Shown here one piece after another: positions 24,446 through 34,429 of a stretch of DNA of 64,000 nt. Numbering within the stretch: position 1 is the first letter of the stretch; every line of letters starts with the position of its first letter. The notes below the pieces were generated by a model. The model saw only the letters and a program-made list of their open reading frames with translations. It ran no database searches and was not told the DNA's origin. This DNA is from Tetracentron sinense (taxonomy: Eukaryota > Streptophyta > Magnoliopsida > Trochodendrales > Trochodendraceae). Position numbers and translations under genes: made by a program. The stretch is from contig CM026559.1 in assembly GCA_015143295.1 (NCBI GenBank), forward strand, positions 15,514,826 through 15,578,825, given 5' to 3'.

Positions 24446-24728
24446 GTGCGATCGATCGCAAGTTTGGTGCGATCGATCACAAGTTTGGTGCGATCGATCA
24501 CATGCAGGTGAATTGGGTCCCAAACTCTCGGGGTCATATGCGATATATGGATTCCCCAGGCACGATAGATAGCAGGGTTCTGCGATCGATCGCAAGAATG
24601 TGCGATCGATCGCATACAGGGGGAAATCAGACCAATATCTTCGGGTTCATGTGCGATAGATCGCATCCAGGTGCGATCGATCGCAAGGACCTGCGATCGA
24701 TCGCAGATAAGTGTGCGATCGATCACAT
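24446..24728. promoter_or_regulatory. Palindrome cluster, A 3' LTR (TGCGATCGATCGCA type)
   Basis: About ten or eleven copies are present, with more perfect copies than in the 5' LTR. A 20-bp unit (AGTTTG plus palindrome) is present once more here than in the 5' LTR, which indicates unit gain or loss after insertion. Confidence 0.8.
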
Positions 24729-26043
24729 GCGGTAGCAAATTCCGAAATTGAGGGTTTTAAACCTTGATCTATTTGAGGGTTCTCATTTTGGGGGTTTTTC
24801 TAAACCAAGGGAAAGGAAGAGAAGGGAGAGAAAGAGGGGATTTCCAAGAGGGTTTTGGATTGGAGAGAAGGATTAGCTCCAAATTTCTTCAAGCTCGGCA
24901 ACGCATTCCACAACCTACATTAAGGGTTTCTTCACCCTAATCAAGGTCGGTACCCTACACTACCCTCCTAGTTCATAGTCTCTTTTATTTTAGGTTTTTC
25001 CCTAAATTTCTAACAAGATAAGGAAATGGGATGAATGGATGGTTGTGTGGATGTGAATGGGCGATTGGATGCCGGATGTATGTGTGGTTGTTGTGATGAA
25101 TGAAAATGGGAAGGGCATTGTGATAATAACAAATATACATGTATGCTATGAGCTTAACCCACTTAGAAATCCAAGATTTAGGGTAAATAATAACGTACAC
25201 ACCACGTGTTTGATGAAATGCCAATGTGAATGAGATGAGTTGGAAATCAAGAAAATGCATGCTTAGAAGCTTACGGAAATTTCTAGGGTTTATAATAGTG
25301 TGATATGTTGCTTCACCTAAATTGGTATGAATATTGATTTGCTCAAATTATTGATGTTCTATGTATTGCAAAATCCCCAATTGTCATATTTAATTTCAAA
25401 TGAAAGTATGCACACGATTCCACGAGCACGACATGCATGACATGTTTTACCGACGGTTTTGCAAGAGTAAGGATGTTAGGGGTGGGACATATCTTACGAT
25501 ATGTTTTACCTCGCTTTTAACAAGAAGACAAGGACAAGCATTTCTTAGGAGGGAGTTTACACTTCCCTCCTTTCTATGAGGGGTCTCCCCTCACTTACAA
25601 GTGCATTGCATTAAAGAAGGGTCTCCCTTCCCTCTCAAGGAATATCAAGAAAAAAGGGCCTCCCTTCCCCCTCAAGGCATCTCACAAGTGCATCTCACAA
25701 GTACATGAGCATGTTAAATTCCCAAGCAAGCACGCATGACAAGCATGGTACACGCATGATACAAGCATGACACGCATGACACGACACGACACGACAAAAC
25801 AAGACACATGACAAGACGAGTTTTAAAGCACGAAACGAGGATTTTAAGTCAAGTCAAGTACACGATGTTTTCAAGAGATTTATCGGTTTTTATGAAATGC
25901 AAGCATGAATATAAACTGTTTTACTTTCTTGTTATGATATGAATCGCTTCCTGTCTTATATTGTATTTGCTATGCTATGGATGTTGGTTAGTGTTTGGTA
26001 CCCGCTGAATATTCCATGCTCAGCTGTACTTCTTATGTTGGTA

Positions 26044-26154
26044 GGTGATAGTGGGGCAACTGCTCCTTTTGATGTCTGCACTCCTGGCCCTTGGGTGGAA
26101 GAGGAGTATGTCGAGGAACCTGTGGAGGAACCTCCTGTAGACGGTCACTATTAG
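26044..26154 (+). other. Conserved acidic reading frame in A 3' LTR
   Basis: The frame reads APFDVCTPGPWVEEEYVEE, then PVEEPPVDGHY and a stop. It differs from the 5' LTR copy mainly at silent or conservative positions. Confidence 0.5.
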
Positions 26155-27059
26155 GTGGTAGATTCGAAGTGAGAGACTGTGGGTGAGCTTGAGAGTTATA
26201 TTCATGTATTTTGGCGGGCATGTCCGCACCTTCTTTTGTGAGTTTGTTTTGTACAAAACTTGGATCGTATATATACATAGAGGTTTTGTAGACTTCCGTT
26301 GTGCCATGTAGTAAATGTTTCCGCTATTTGGTCCTCTATGGTATATGCTCTGTGTATTTTGCAGGTTTGTTTGCCAAGCATGTCATATAGGTCATGACAA
26401 GTCGTCCAAGATTCACTCTAACTCCTAGGGTGGGTTTTGGGGCGCGACAGATAGCATATACGTACATTAGAGCAAAACAGGCGAAAGCAAAGTGGAACGA
26501 CCATATATATAACTTAGAGCAGGTCATAAAACAAATAACATGTGAGCATTTCTGTAACGCCCCAAAATACCCCTTAGGAGTTACGAGGCTTTGGCGACGT
26601 CACCTACACTTAAAACCATCCTGCAAAGAGTATACAAGGCAGATAAATAATGAACTGAAAATTTCCTTTAATAACTTAATTGTATTCCAAGTACAACTGT
26701 TTACAATAACTGAATATAAACTAAAACTTGTACAAGTAATCCTTCACCTGAGTTACCAACTCAAGTGACAATATCCCCATACATAAAACCCAAAATATAT
26801 GTCTCTCTCACACAACCCCACCATAGGGCCACATCTCTAAACCCCTCATATCTAGGTGACAATCTGAGCAATCTCCTGCTCTCCGCGACCCACCTCGATC
26901 CAAGGAATTGGAGTATGGATATCGTATAGTGTACCTGCTGACATAAATGTACGGCTAAACATGGAATACTCAGCGAGTACAAGCTACTAGCTAACAATAG
27001 TAATAACGAGCATGCAGATTATCCTAAACAGTTAATCAAGAGATTACAGTTCATAATTC

Positions 27060-27750
27060 ACCTTACGAGTTCTTTTGACATACGAGTTCTTACGAGTTCT
27101 TGTGAGCATACGAGTTCTTACGAGCATACGAGTTCTTATTACCTTTCTTATGAGCATACGAGTTCTTATAACCTTTCTTGTGAGCATATGAGTTCTTATG
27201 AGTTCTTCACTAGTGGTGCCCTTCGTACCATCCCACTAAACATCCACCCAAAGTAGCTTGTGAATATCAGATGGTTAGTGGCACTCCTCGGGCCATCCCA
27301 CAAGCTTATGAGTTCTTACAAGTTCTTTCCTAGTGGCGCCCTTTGTACCATCCCACTAAACACCCACCCAAAGTAGCTTGGGAATATCAGATGGTTAGTG
27401 GCACTCCTCGGGCCGTCCCACTAACTTTTGAGTCCTTACAAGTCGTTCTTCCAGTTCTTACAAGTTCTTATGAGTTCTTTACTAGTGGCGTCCTTTGTAC
27501 CATCCCACTAAACACCCACCCAAAGTAGCTTGGGAATATCAGATGGTTAATGGCGCTCCTCGGGCCATCCCACTAGCTTACGTGTTCTTATGAGTTCTTA
27601 CCTAGTGGCGCCCTTTGTACCACCCACTAAACACCCACCCAAAGTAGCTTGGGAATATCAGATGGTTAGTGGCGCTCCTCGAGCCATCCCACTAGCTTAC
27701 GAGTTCTTACTAATTCCTTAAGTCCTTACAAGTTCTTCAAGTTCTTATCT
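27060..27750. repeat. Tandem repeats in S3 leader
   Basis: Four units of roughly 110-155 bp are present, each with CCTAGTGGCGCCCTTTGTACC, ACCCACCCAAAGTAGCTTG and CTCCTCGGGCCATCCCAC phrases, preceded by repeats of ACGAGTTCTT. The start and end of units vary. They occupy the leader position where other LTRs of the group carry unrelated tandem repeats. Confidence 0.75.
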
Positions 27751-28795
27751 TACTTAAATCTTATTCTTGACTAGTGGATTTCACTCTTGTCTTGTTCTTA
27801 GTTGTGTTTTGTATACTTGTACGATATTCGGTTCGTGCATGCAAGTGTGCTTGGGTGTAGCAATTGTGACAATTCATAATAACATGAACAATTTAGAGAA
27901 TAGCATGTAGCATTTCAATTTGTAATCACATGAGAATTTAACAATCTTATATAAAGCATTTGATTTAAATCGCCTTTTAAGGAAAACTACTTAAATCATG
28001 CCTTTAAAACCTTCCTTTTATTCATGTCATTCTCATTCATGCATTTCATCGGACACTTAGTGTACAACACATTCATAGCCACTTCGTTCAAGTTTTTAAG
28101 TTCATACGTTTCATCAAACACATGGTGTGTGTGTATTATGCATACAATGCCCATCCATCATTTTCTGACACTTATTCATCACCATTCACACGGCATCCAT
28201 CGCCTCAACCACCCTCCATCCATACATCCATAACCATCACTTTATCTTGTTTATTTTGAAAAATTAAAGCATTATAACAAGAAAGGAACAATATGGAAGA
28301 TCAATCTACAACATCCATAAGGAATTTTAGGTTATTACTAAGGTAGATAGAAGGGTGTACTAACCTTTGAGGATTAACTCCTATTTTTTAGGAAAAACCT
28401 TGAATAGAAACCCCCAAGTTGGATGGAGGATCCAACTTTTGGAGGAAGATCCTAGTTTGAAGATCCAAGCTTATGGAAGTATGAGAAGTGGGGATTTGAG
28501 CTCCTCTTGATCTTCTCACGAAATCCCATTTGTGATCGTTTCCTCGTGGCTTAGTTCGTGAGAAAAGCCTTGGCTTGCACGATCTTTGCTCCCCCCATTT
28601 GGTCTTGAGAAGCTTGAAGATTGAATTTGAGGGTTTCCTTGATCTTGAGATAAACCCCCATTTCGGAAACCTAAGTTTCCTCCTTTTTCTCTCTAAAAGT
28701 CATTCTCTAAGTGTTGGAAACTTTGGTCCCCCGAAAATGGGGTATTTATAGGTGTTTGGGTTCAGAAAACCCTAAAAAAAAACATTTCTGGGTGA

Positions 28796-28883
28796 TCTCG
28801 CTCGAGCGGGTTGCTCCCTGGACTGAAAAAACGCATTCTGGTTAATCTCGCTCGAGCGGGTTTGGATCTCGCTCGAGCGAGTT
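28796..28883. promoter_or_regulatory. Palindrome cluster, S3 (CTCGCTCGAGCGAG type)
   Basis: Three copies centred on GCTCGAGC are present, the last a full CTCGCTCGAGCGAG. The cluster ends 46 bp upstream of the minus-strand TATA box at 28743-28750. Confidence 0.75.
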
Positions 28884-30179
28884 TGTCTGCAAAAATGCTC
28901 TATGGTATTTCAGCCATAACTTTTGACTTGGTGGTCCAATTTTGACGATTCAACTTGCGTTGGATTTTTATTTTGAAGGGGAACAAATTTCATGTTTTGT
29001 AAAACTCAAAATTTTGAGCTTTACTCTATAAAAAATGGCTCTAAAGTCAACTGGTCCGAAATTGGGTTTCGACAGTCCAGATTTTCAACAGACCCGGTTT
29101 TGGAAATCCAACTTTTAACTCAACGCCGACTCAAAATAAAGAAAAATGGTAAACATGAACCTTGAAGAGGGTTCTAATACCTTTTCAAAAATTCAATACT
29201 TACTTGAGCAACAATAACTAAACTAGAGCCCTTTAAAGTTGAGGTAAATGCCAAAACATACCTTTTCAACACCTAGAACACTTCGAGTGTTTTCACACTC
29301 TTTTCCCTTGGGTCCAACACCCTAATCACATCTCATAAATCATTCTACATAGGTTTTTAACCCACCTCAATGATCATTAACTTCACACCGACATGCACGA
29401 GAGGCTCCGGCATCTTTATGCCTCATGCACTAGCACTATTCACCTACAACCCATTTAAACACTTAGGATATTTTATACCCTTGTTTTTAGACACTTAGAG
29501 CATCCTTATACTCTCTTTTGAGATTCAAAACACACACCTACAATCCTCACTTAACTCAACACACTAACTAGAACAAAATGGACCATCCTACCAAGAACAA
29601 AATGTAAAGGCCTTAAGCCTTTACACACACCACACAAGGCACTATCCACACACTATTTCATGGCACTATTCTCGGCCTAGGGAACTCGGTTCTGGGTTTC
29701 TACATACATACTAAGGGTATTTTCATAACCCATCCACGTCAAATCCAACCCCTACTCCATTCTCATAACTTCTGACCCTAGGTTCTTAAACCAACTAATG
29801 TAACCCATTGGGAATGCATGGGAGGCCCCGGCCGCTACAAAATCGATCAAATTGACACTTTGAGTGTTTTTATACTCTTGCATGTTTTCCCAAAACACCT
29901 TACACTTCTTGATTCATACACCGACTCCCATCACTCTCAAGCCATGAGGAAACCCTCACTCTCATTAACCAAACCCGACTTATAATAAAGGCCTTTGGCC
30001 CTTCCAATACCAGTGCCCTTGACACAATTCACTCACATGAACAGTCCTTGCACATGAACAGTGCTTGTAGAAAATCCAGTGCGCTACAATTTCTTTACAA
30101 GGCACATATTGTTGAGCATTTAACTATACATATACTTTGAGTCATAACAACCCGATACTTAGAGTGATTCGCGAAACCG

Positions 30180-30460
30180 ATAACAAAGTGTTACTTTACA
30201 AGCTAGGTGGTAAACAACTTTGAGTTCAAAACGAAACGATACTTTACAAGCAAGGTGATCCCTTAAGAACACCAGTGAGTTCAAAACAAAGCGGTACTTT
30301 ACAAGCAAGGAGGTAAACTCAATTGAGTCCGAAAATCAAAGCAATACTTTACAAGCAAGGAGGTAAACTCCCTTGAATCCGAAAATCAAAACGATACTTT
30401 ACAAACAAGGAGGTAAACTCCCTTGAGTCTTTAAACAATACTTTACAAGCAAGGTACCTC
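30180..30460. repeat. Tandem repeats in O 3' LTR leader
   Basis: About five units of roughly 57 bp share ACTTTACAAGCAAGGAGGTAA and CCTTGAGTCCGAAAATCAAA. The same array is present in the O 5' LTR at about 51890-52160. Confidence 0.75.
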
Positions 30461-31122
30461 AATACCTTTGAGTCTTTTCATTTCAAAACTTGACTAGCAA
30501 GGCCCTAAGTCCTTGAATCCAAATCCATTCCTTGAGCAAAGTAAACTTTGAGAAAAATCATTTTTGAGCAAAACAATACTTTGAGCATACCCTTTTGAGC
30601 AAAACCATACTTTGAGAAAAACCCATGCTTTGATCAAAATCCCTCTTCGAGCCAAAACCTTCATTTGAGCAAAACCCCTCTTTCAAATCTTATACTTATA
30701 CAAAATCCAATTACAAGCATATGAGTTCATAGAACATGCATGAGCAATTTAATAGCCATGTAAACCTTTAGAAATCATGGTAAGACTCAAAGCATAGAGG
30801 ACATGGTTAATCAACCCAATTTCCATTTAAGAACACAATTCAATTTCTACTATTCATTAATAATTCATAATAAGGCAATTTAGTAGAGTGTATCTACCTT
30901 TTCAAGGATTTATTTCCTTCAATTGAGAGCTTTTAGAAAGCTTGAGGGATCAAGATCCAAACTTTGAGAAGTTGGAAAATAGAACAGAGTTTCACTTTTA
31001 CTCCTAGACACCAACCACGAACTCACCTTGGAGAATGAAAAGCTTTAGAATACCAAAGAAAGCAAAAAGAACTCCTCCTCTGATGGAAATCACAACATCA
31101 AAACACCCAAACAACTTCGAGC

Positions 31123-31164
31123 CTTCTTCTTCTTCTTCTTCTTCTTCTTCTTCTTCTCTTCTTC
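31123..31164. repeat. CTT/GAA microsatellite
   Basis: A run of about a dozen CTT units with one interruption lies in O's LTR downstream of its TATA box on the minus strand. It appears as GAA repeats in the leader. Confidence 0.9.
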
Positions 31165-31330
31165 AATCTCTCAAAAATCCAAGCTTAGGGTTTGAGTAGA
31201 TCAAACCCATGAAATCCCCTTCTATTTATAGCCCAAAGGTTGCCAAAAACCCAAAAAACCCTTAGAAAAATATCCCCCAAGGTTGGTGACAAGTTACAGC
31301 TTGTTTCCAGGTGTTTTTGCCCTTTTCTAG

Positions 31331-31372
31331 GTTGAGTCGTCAACTAGTCCAGGGCACTCATCGATGAGTAGA
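31331..31372. promoter_or_regulatory. Degenerate palindromes in O 3' LTR
   Basis: Two decayed copies (GAGTCGTCAACTAGTC and ACTCATCGATGAGT) appear to derive from ACTCGTCGACGAGT, the palindrome also used by the copia element C1. They sit about 100 bp upstream of the minus-strand TATA box. Confidence 0.5.
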
Positions 31373-32050
31373 TGCTCTGACTTGCTTGAGTCTTTCCCGC
31401 TTTGGTATTTTGGCTATAACTTTTGACTCACTTATCAGATTTTGACGATTAAACTTGCGTTGGAGTCATTATTCAAAGGGGAACAATTTTATCTCTAATA
31501 GATAGATCCCAATTTTGAGTTCTAAATTGTCTAAATGAAATCTAAAGCTGATTGGGCTGAAATGGATTTCAGCAGCCCAGAATTTCACCATACTCGTTTT
31601 CGGAATTATGACGTTTGACCCAACTTTGACTCAAAATCTTATAAACATGAACCTTGAAGCGGGTTTCAATACCTTTCTAAAAATTTAAGAATCACTCGAT
31701 TTCGATCAGCGGTGAGAAATCTAGAGTTCCTTAAATTTGAGGGTATGTTTATGTCGCGACCCAAAACCCACCCTAGGAGTTAGAGTGAACTTTGGATGAC
31801 TAATCATGGCTTAAATGACTTGCTTGACAAACCAACCTGCAAAAACCCGCAGAGCATATACAATAGAGGATGACAGCGGAAACATAACTATAAAACACAG
31901 CGGAAGTCTAACAACCTCTAAGTATATACACATGGTCCAAGTTTAATACACAGAAATCAAAACAATGAAAGTGCAGACATGCCCGCCAAAATACATGGAT
32001 ATAATCACCCATGCTCACCCACAGCTAATCCACTCAGAATCTAACACCAC

Positions 32051-32161
32051 CTACTGATAACCCTCTACGGGAGGTTCCTCCAAAGGCTCCTCGACGTACT
32101 CCACTTCAACCCATGGACCAGGAGCACAAACATCAAATGGAGCAGCAGCTCCCTCGAAACC
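32051..32161 (-). other. Conserved acidic reading frame in B 3' LTR
   Basis: The frame reads APFDVCAPGPWVEVEYVEE, then PLEEPPVEGYQ and a stop. The 5' LTR copy is at 39812-39922. Confidence 0.5.
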
Positions 32162-33593
32162 TGCCGACATAAGAAGTACGGCTGAGCATGGAATACTCAG
32201 CGGGAACCAAATACTAACCAATAGTCATAGCATAAAAATGGCAATACATAAATCAAGAGCAATTCATATATGTTAGACGGAAACAATTCATATCATACAA
32301 GGAAGTAAAGCAATTTATAATCATGCTTGTATTTCATAGAAAGCCGATAAAACCCCTTGAAAACATTGTGCACTTGACTTGGCTTGAAATATCTTTTCGT
32401 ACTTGAAAGCTTGTCGTGTTTGTCATACTTGATCTTGTCGAGCGTGTCGTACGAGTCATGTCATGCATGTCATGCGTGCTTGCTTGTGATCATGTAACTT
32501 GTGAGATATCCTTGTGAGATGCGCTTAAGAGATGCCTTGAGAGGGAAGGGAGACCCTTCTTTATGCAATGCACTTGCCAGGGAAGGGAGACCCTTCTTCA
32601 TGATAAGTACGTACTTGCGAGGGAAGGGAGGCCCTTCTTCATGATATGCACTTGTGAGTGAGGGGAGACCCCTCGTGGAATGTTGGTTCTTGATTTCTTG
32701 TGAAGAGCGAGGTAAAACATATCCGGTAGGATATGTCCCACCTCTAACCATGTTCTTGAAAACCTCGATAAATCATGTCATGCATGCCGTGCTCGTGGGA
32801 ACCGTGTACATACTTGCATTTAAATTTAAATATGACATTTGGGTAATTTCACAACACATATAACATCAATGAATGAGCAATGTAATATTCATATCATTTA
32901 GGGAAAGCAAGAAACACACTATCATAGGCCCTAGCAATATTCATAATTTATTAGGCATGCATTTCCTAATTTACAACTCATTTTATTCACCTTGGCATTT
33001 CATCAAACATGGTGTGTTCATTATTCATTATTCATTTAAACCTAAATCATGCTTTTCTAGGTGAGTTTACTCACATCGTAAAGGTGTGTTTATTATGGAT
33101 ACAATGCCCTCCCCATTTTAATCATCACAACACAGCCCTTGGCATCCAATCGCCCATTCCATCTCCATTCACCATTCACAACCATCCATCTCATAGCACA
33201 TGTGTAAATGAAAGAAAATCAAAAGAAATAAAGGGAAAAGAGGAACTATAACTAGGAGGGTAGTAAGAAGTACCGACCTTGAAGAAATAAGGAAGAAACC
33301 CCTTCCAAAAATGACCGTGAGGTGCTGCCCTAGCTTGGGGAACGCTCTCCACGAGTGCTTGAGCCGTGATCTTGGAGAAAAACCGGACTTGAAGTGATCT
33401 AGGGTTTCAAAACCCCTTTGATTCTTCTCCAAAAGCAAAACCCTAGCTTAGGAAACCCTTTCTCCTCTCTTTAAATCCCCCAAATCCTCTAAGTGTTGAG
33501 AATGAGCCCTAAAGGCTCGGGTTAAACTCTTAAGGTAAGAGTGAACCGACCAAAAGACCATAATACCCTTACTGAAATTTCTGCAAAAACGCG

Positions 33594-34110
33594 AGTGCGG
33601 AACACGTTGTGTTGTGAATAGTGCCAAACACGTTGTGCTGTGAATAGTGCCGAACACGTTGTGCTGTGAATAGTACCGAACACGTTGTGCTGTGAATAGT
33701 GCTGAACACATTGTGCTGTGAATAGTACCAAACACGTTGTGCTGTGAATAGTACCAAACACGTTGTGCTGTGAATAGTACCAAACACGTTGTATAGTGAA
33801 TAGTACCAAACACGTTCTGCTGTGAAGGGTGCCGAACCCGTTGTCATGTTGTGTTGTGCATAGTGCTGCGCTCGTTGTCCGTTGTCTTATGTACAACGTG
33901 CTCGTTGTGAGCTGTACAACGTACACGTTGTTTGCTGTACAACGTACCCATTGTCTGTTGCACAACGGATGCACAACGAATACGTTATCAGAGCTAGAGC
34001 TACGTTATCAGAGTACGTTGTCTGTGCCTTATCAGAGCACGTTGTCAGAGCACGTTATCAGAGCTACGTCCTTAGTGCCTTCCGAGCTACGTCCTTAGTG
34101 CCTTTCGAGC
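33594..34110. repeat. U3 repeat region of B 3' LTR
   Basis: About nine units of 24-26 bp (CACGTTGTGCTGTGAATAGT plus a few bases) are followed by a second cluster of alternating ACAACGT and ACGTTGT phrases and ACGTTATCAGAG repeats. This takes the place held by the palindrome cluster in the other LTRs. ACAACG/CGTTGT gives palindromic pairs. Confidence 0.8.
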
Positions 34111-34329
34111 TATCGATTACCTGCAGGTCCAGACTGTTTTGGCCATATCTTTTGACTCGTTCGTCCGATTTTGACGATTCAACTTGCGTTAGGTTCGTAC
34201 TTCGAAAAGGAACATTTCTAACGTTTCGGAATTTCCAATTTCTTCCTTTTTTATTAATTATACCTCTTTAAAGGAAAAATGGTAACGAAAGTATCATGCA
34301 TTAAATGTGAAAAGGTCCGGGGCTCTACA

Positions 34330-34345
34330 TCCTCCCCCCCTTACA
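34330..34345 (-). promoter_or_regulatory. B polypurine tract
   Basis: On the minus strand GTAAGGGGGGGGAGGA directly precedes the 3' LTR, with TTTCGAGGAAGAAATTTTT just upstream of it. Confidence 0.88.
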
Positions 34346-34429
34346 AAAATTTCTTCCTCGAAATTTAGACGCTACTTGCATTACAAACCAGAAAAAAAAT
34401 TACAAGTCATATACAAACTTATACAAAAA

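Larger units (their letters stand above)
16530..26449 (+). mobile_element. A: Tekay-like Ty3/gypsy element with both LTRs
   Basis: All parts of a chromovirus are present in order: 5' LTR (16530-18929), primer site, gag, pol with protease, RT, RNase H, integrase and chromodomain-like tail, polypurine tract, and 3' LTR (24083-26449). The coding part is broken in roughly half a dozen or more places. LTRs differ by about 5% over most samples and more near their starts. It is inserted in O's LTR, and the empty counterpart is visible near 51690-51710. No clean 5-bp target duplication is seen (AATGA on the left, GATAG on the right). Confidence 0.9.
24083..26449 (+). repeat. A 3' LTR (2.37 kb)
   Basis: The layout is the same as in the 5' LTR. 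Palindromes are at 24446-24728, the ACATATC hairpin at 25487-25504, the GAAGGG hairpin array at 25547-25670, the conserved stem at 26005-26023 and the acidic frame at 26044-26154. It has one extra palindrome unit compared with the 5' LTR. Confidence 0.9.
26553..30088 (-). mobile_element. S3: large solo Ty3/gypsy LTR (3.5 kb)
   Basis: Perfect target duplication ATTTC (26548-26552, 30089-30093) flanks an LTR that on the minus strand runs from TGTAGCGCACTGG to GGGGCGTTACA. The uninterrupted site is visible near 51784-51800. Parts (minus strand, from the right end): a long U3 with CACTTAGG/ATTTTATACC phrases (about 29000-30088), the conserved U3 block (28912-28972), palindromes (28796-28883), TATA box (28743-28750), a tandem-repeat leader (about 27060-27750) and a relaxed form of the conserved hairpin (26955-26973). 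The short frame after it keeps only the PWIE core. I see no gag or pol. Confidence 0.9.
31752..34329 (-). repeat. B 3' LTR (2.58 kb)
   Basis: On the minus strand it runs from TGTAGAGCCCCGG to GGGTCGCGACA. It contains the acidic frame (32051-32161), the conserved stem (32182-32200), a GAAGGG/CCCTTC hairpin array (32541-32673), hairpin ACATATCC-GGTA-GGATATGT (32717-32736), a donor-like block near 33275, a repeat-rich U3 (about 33594-34110) and the conserved U3 block (34138-34195). Confidence 0.9.

Noticed and set aside
24362-24738. Reading frames on both strands with repeated CDRSH or AIDRT residues
   Set aside because: They arise from the GATCGATC palindrome cluster, which reads alike on both strands. 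Not coding.
33448-33974. Overlapping minus-strand reading frames in B's 3' LTR
   Set aside because: Same effect of a stop-free U3 repeat. The equivalent in the 5' LTR differs in length.
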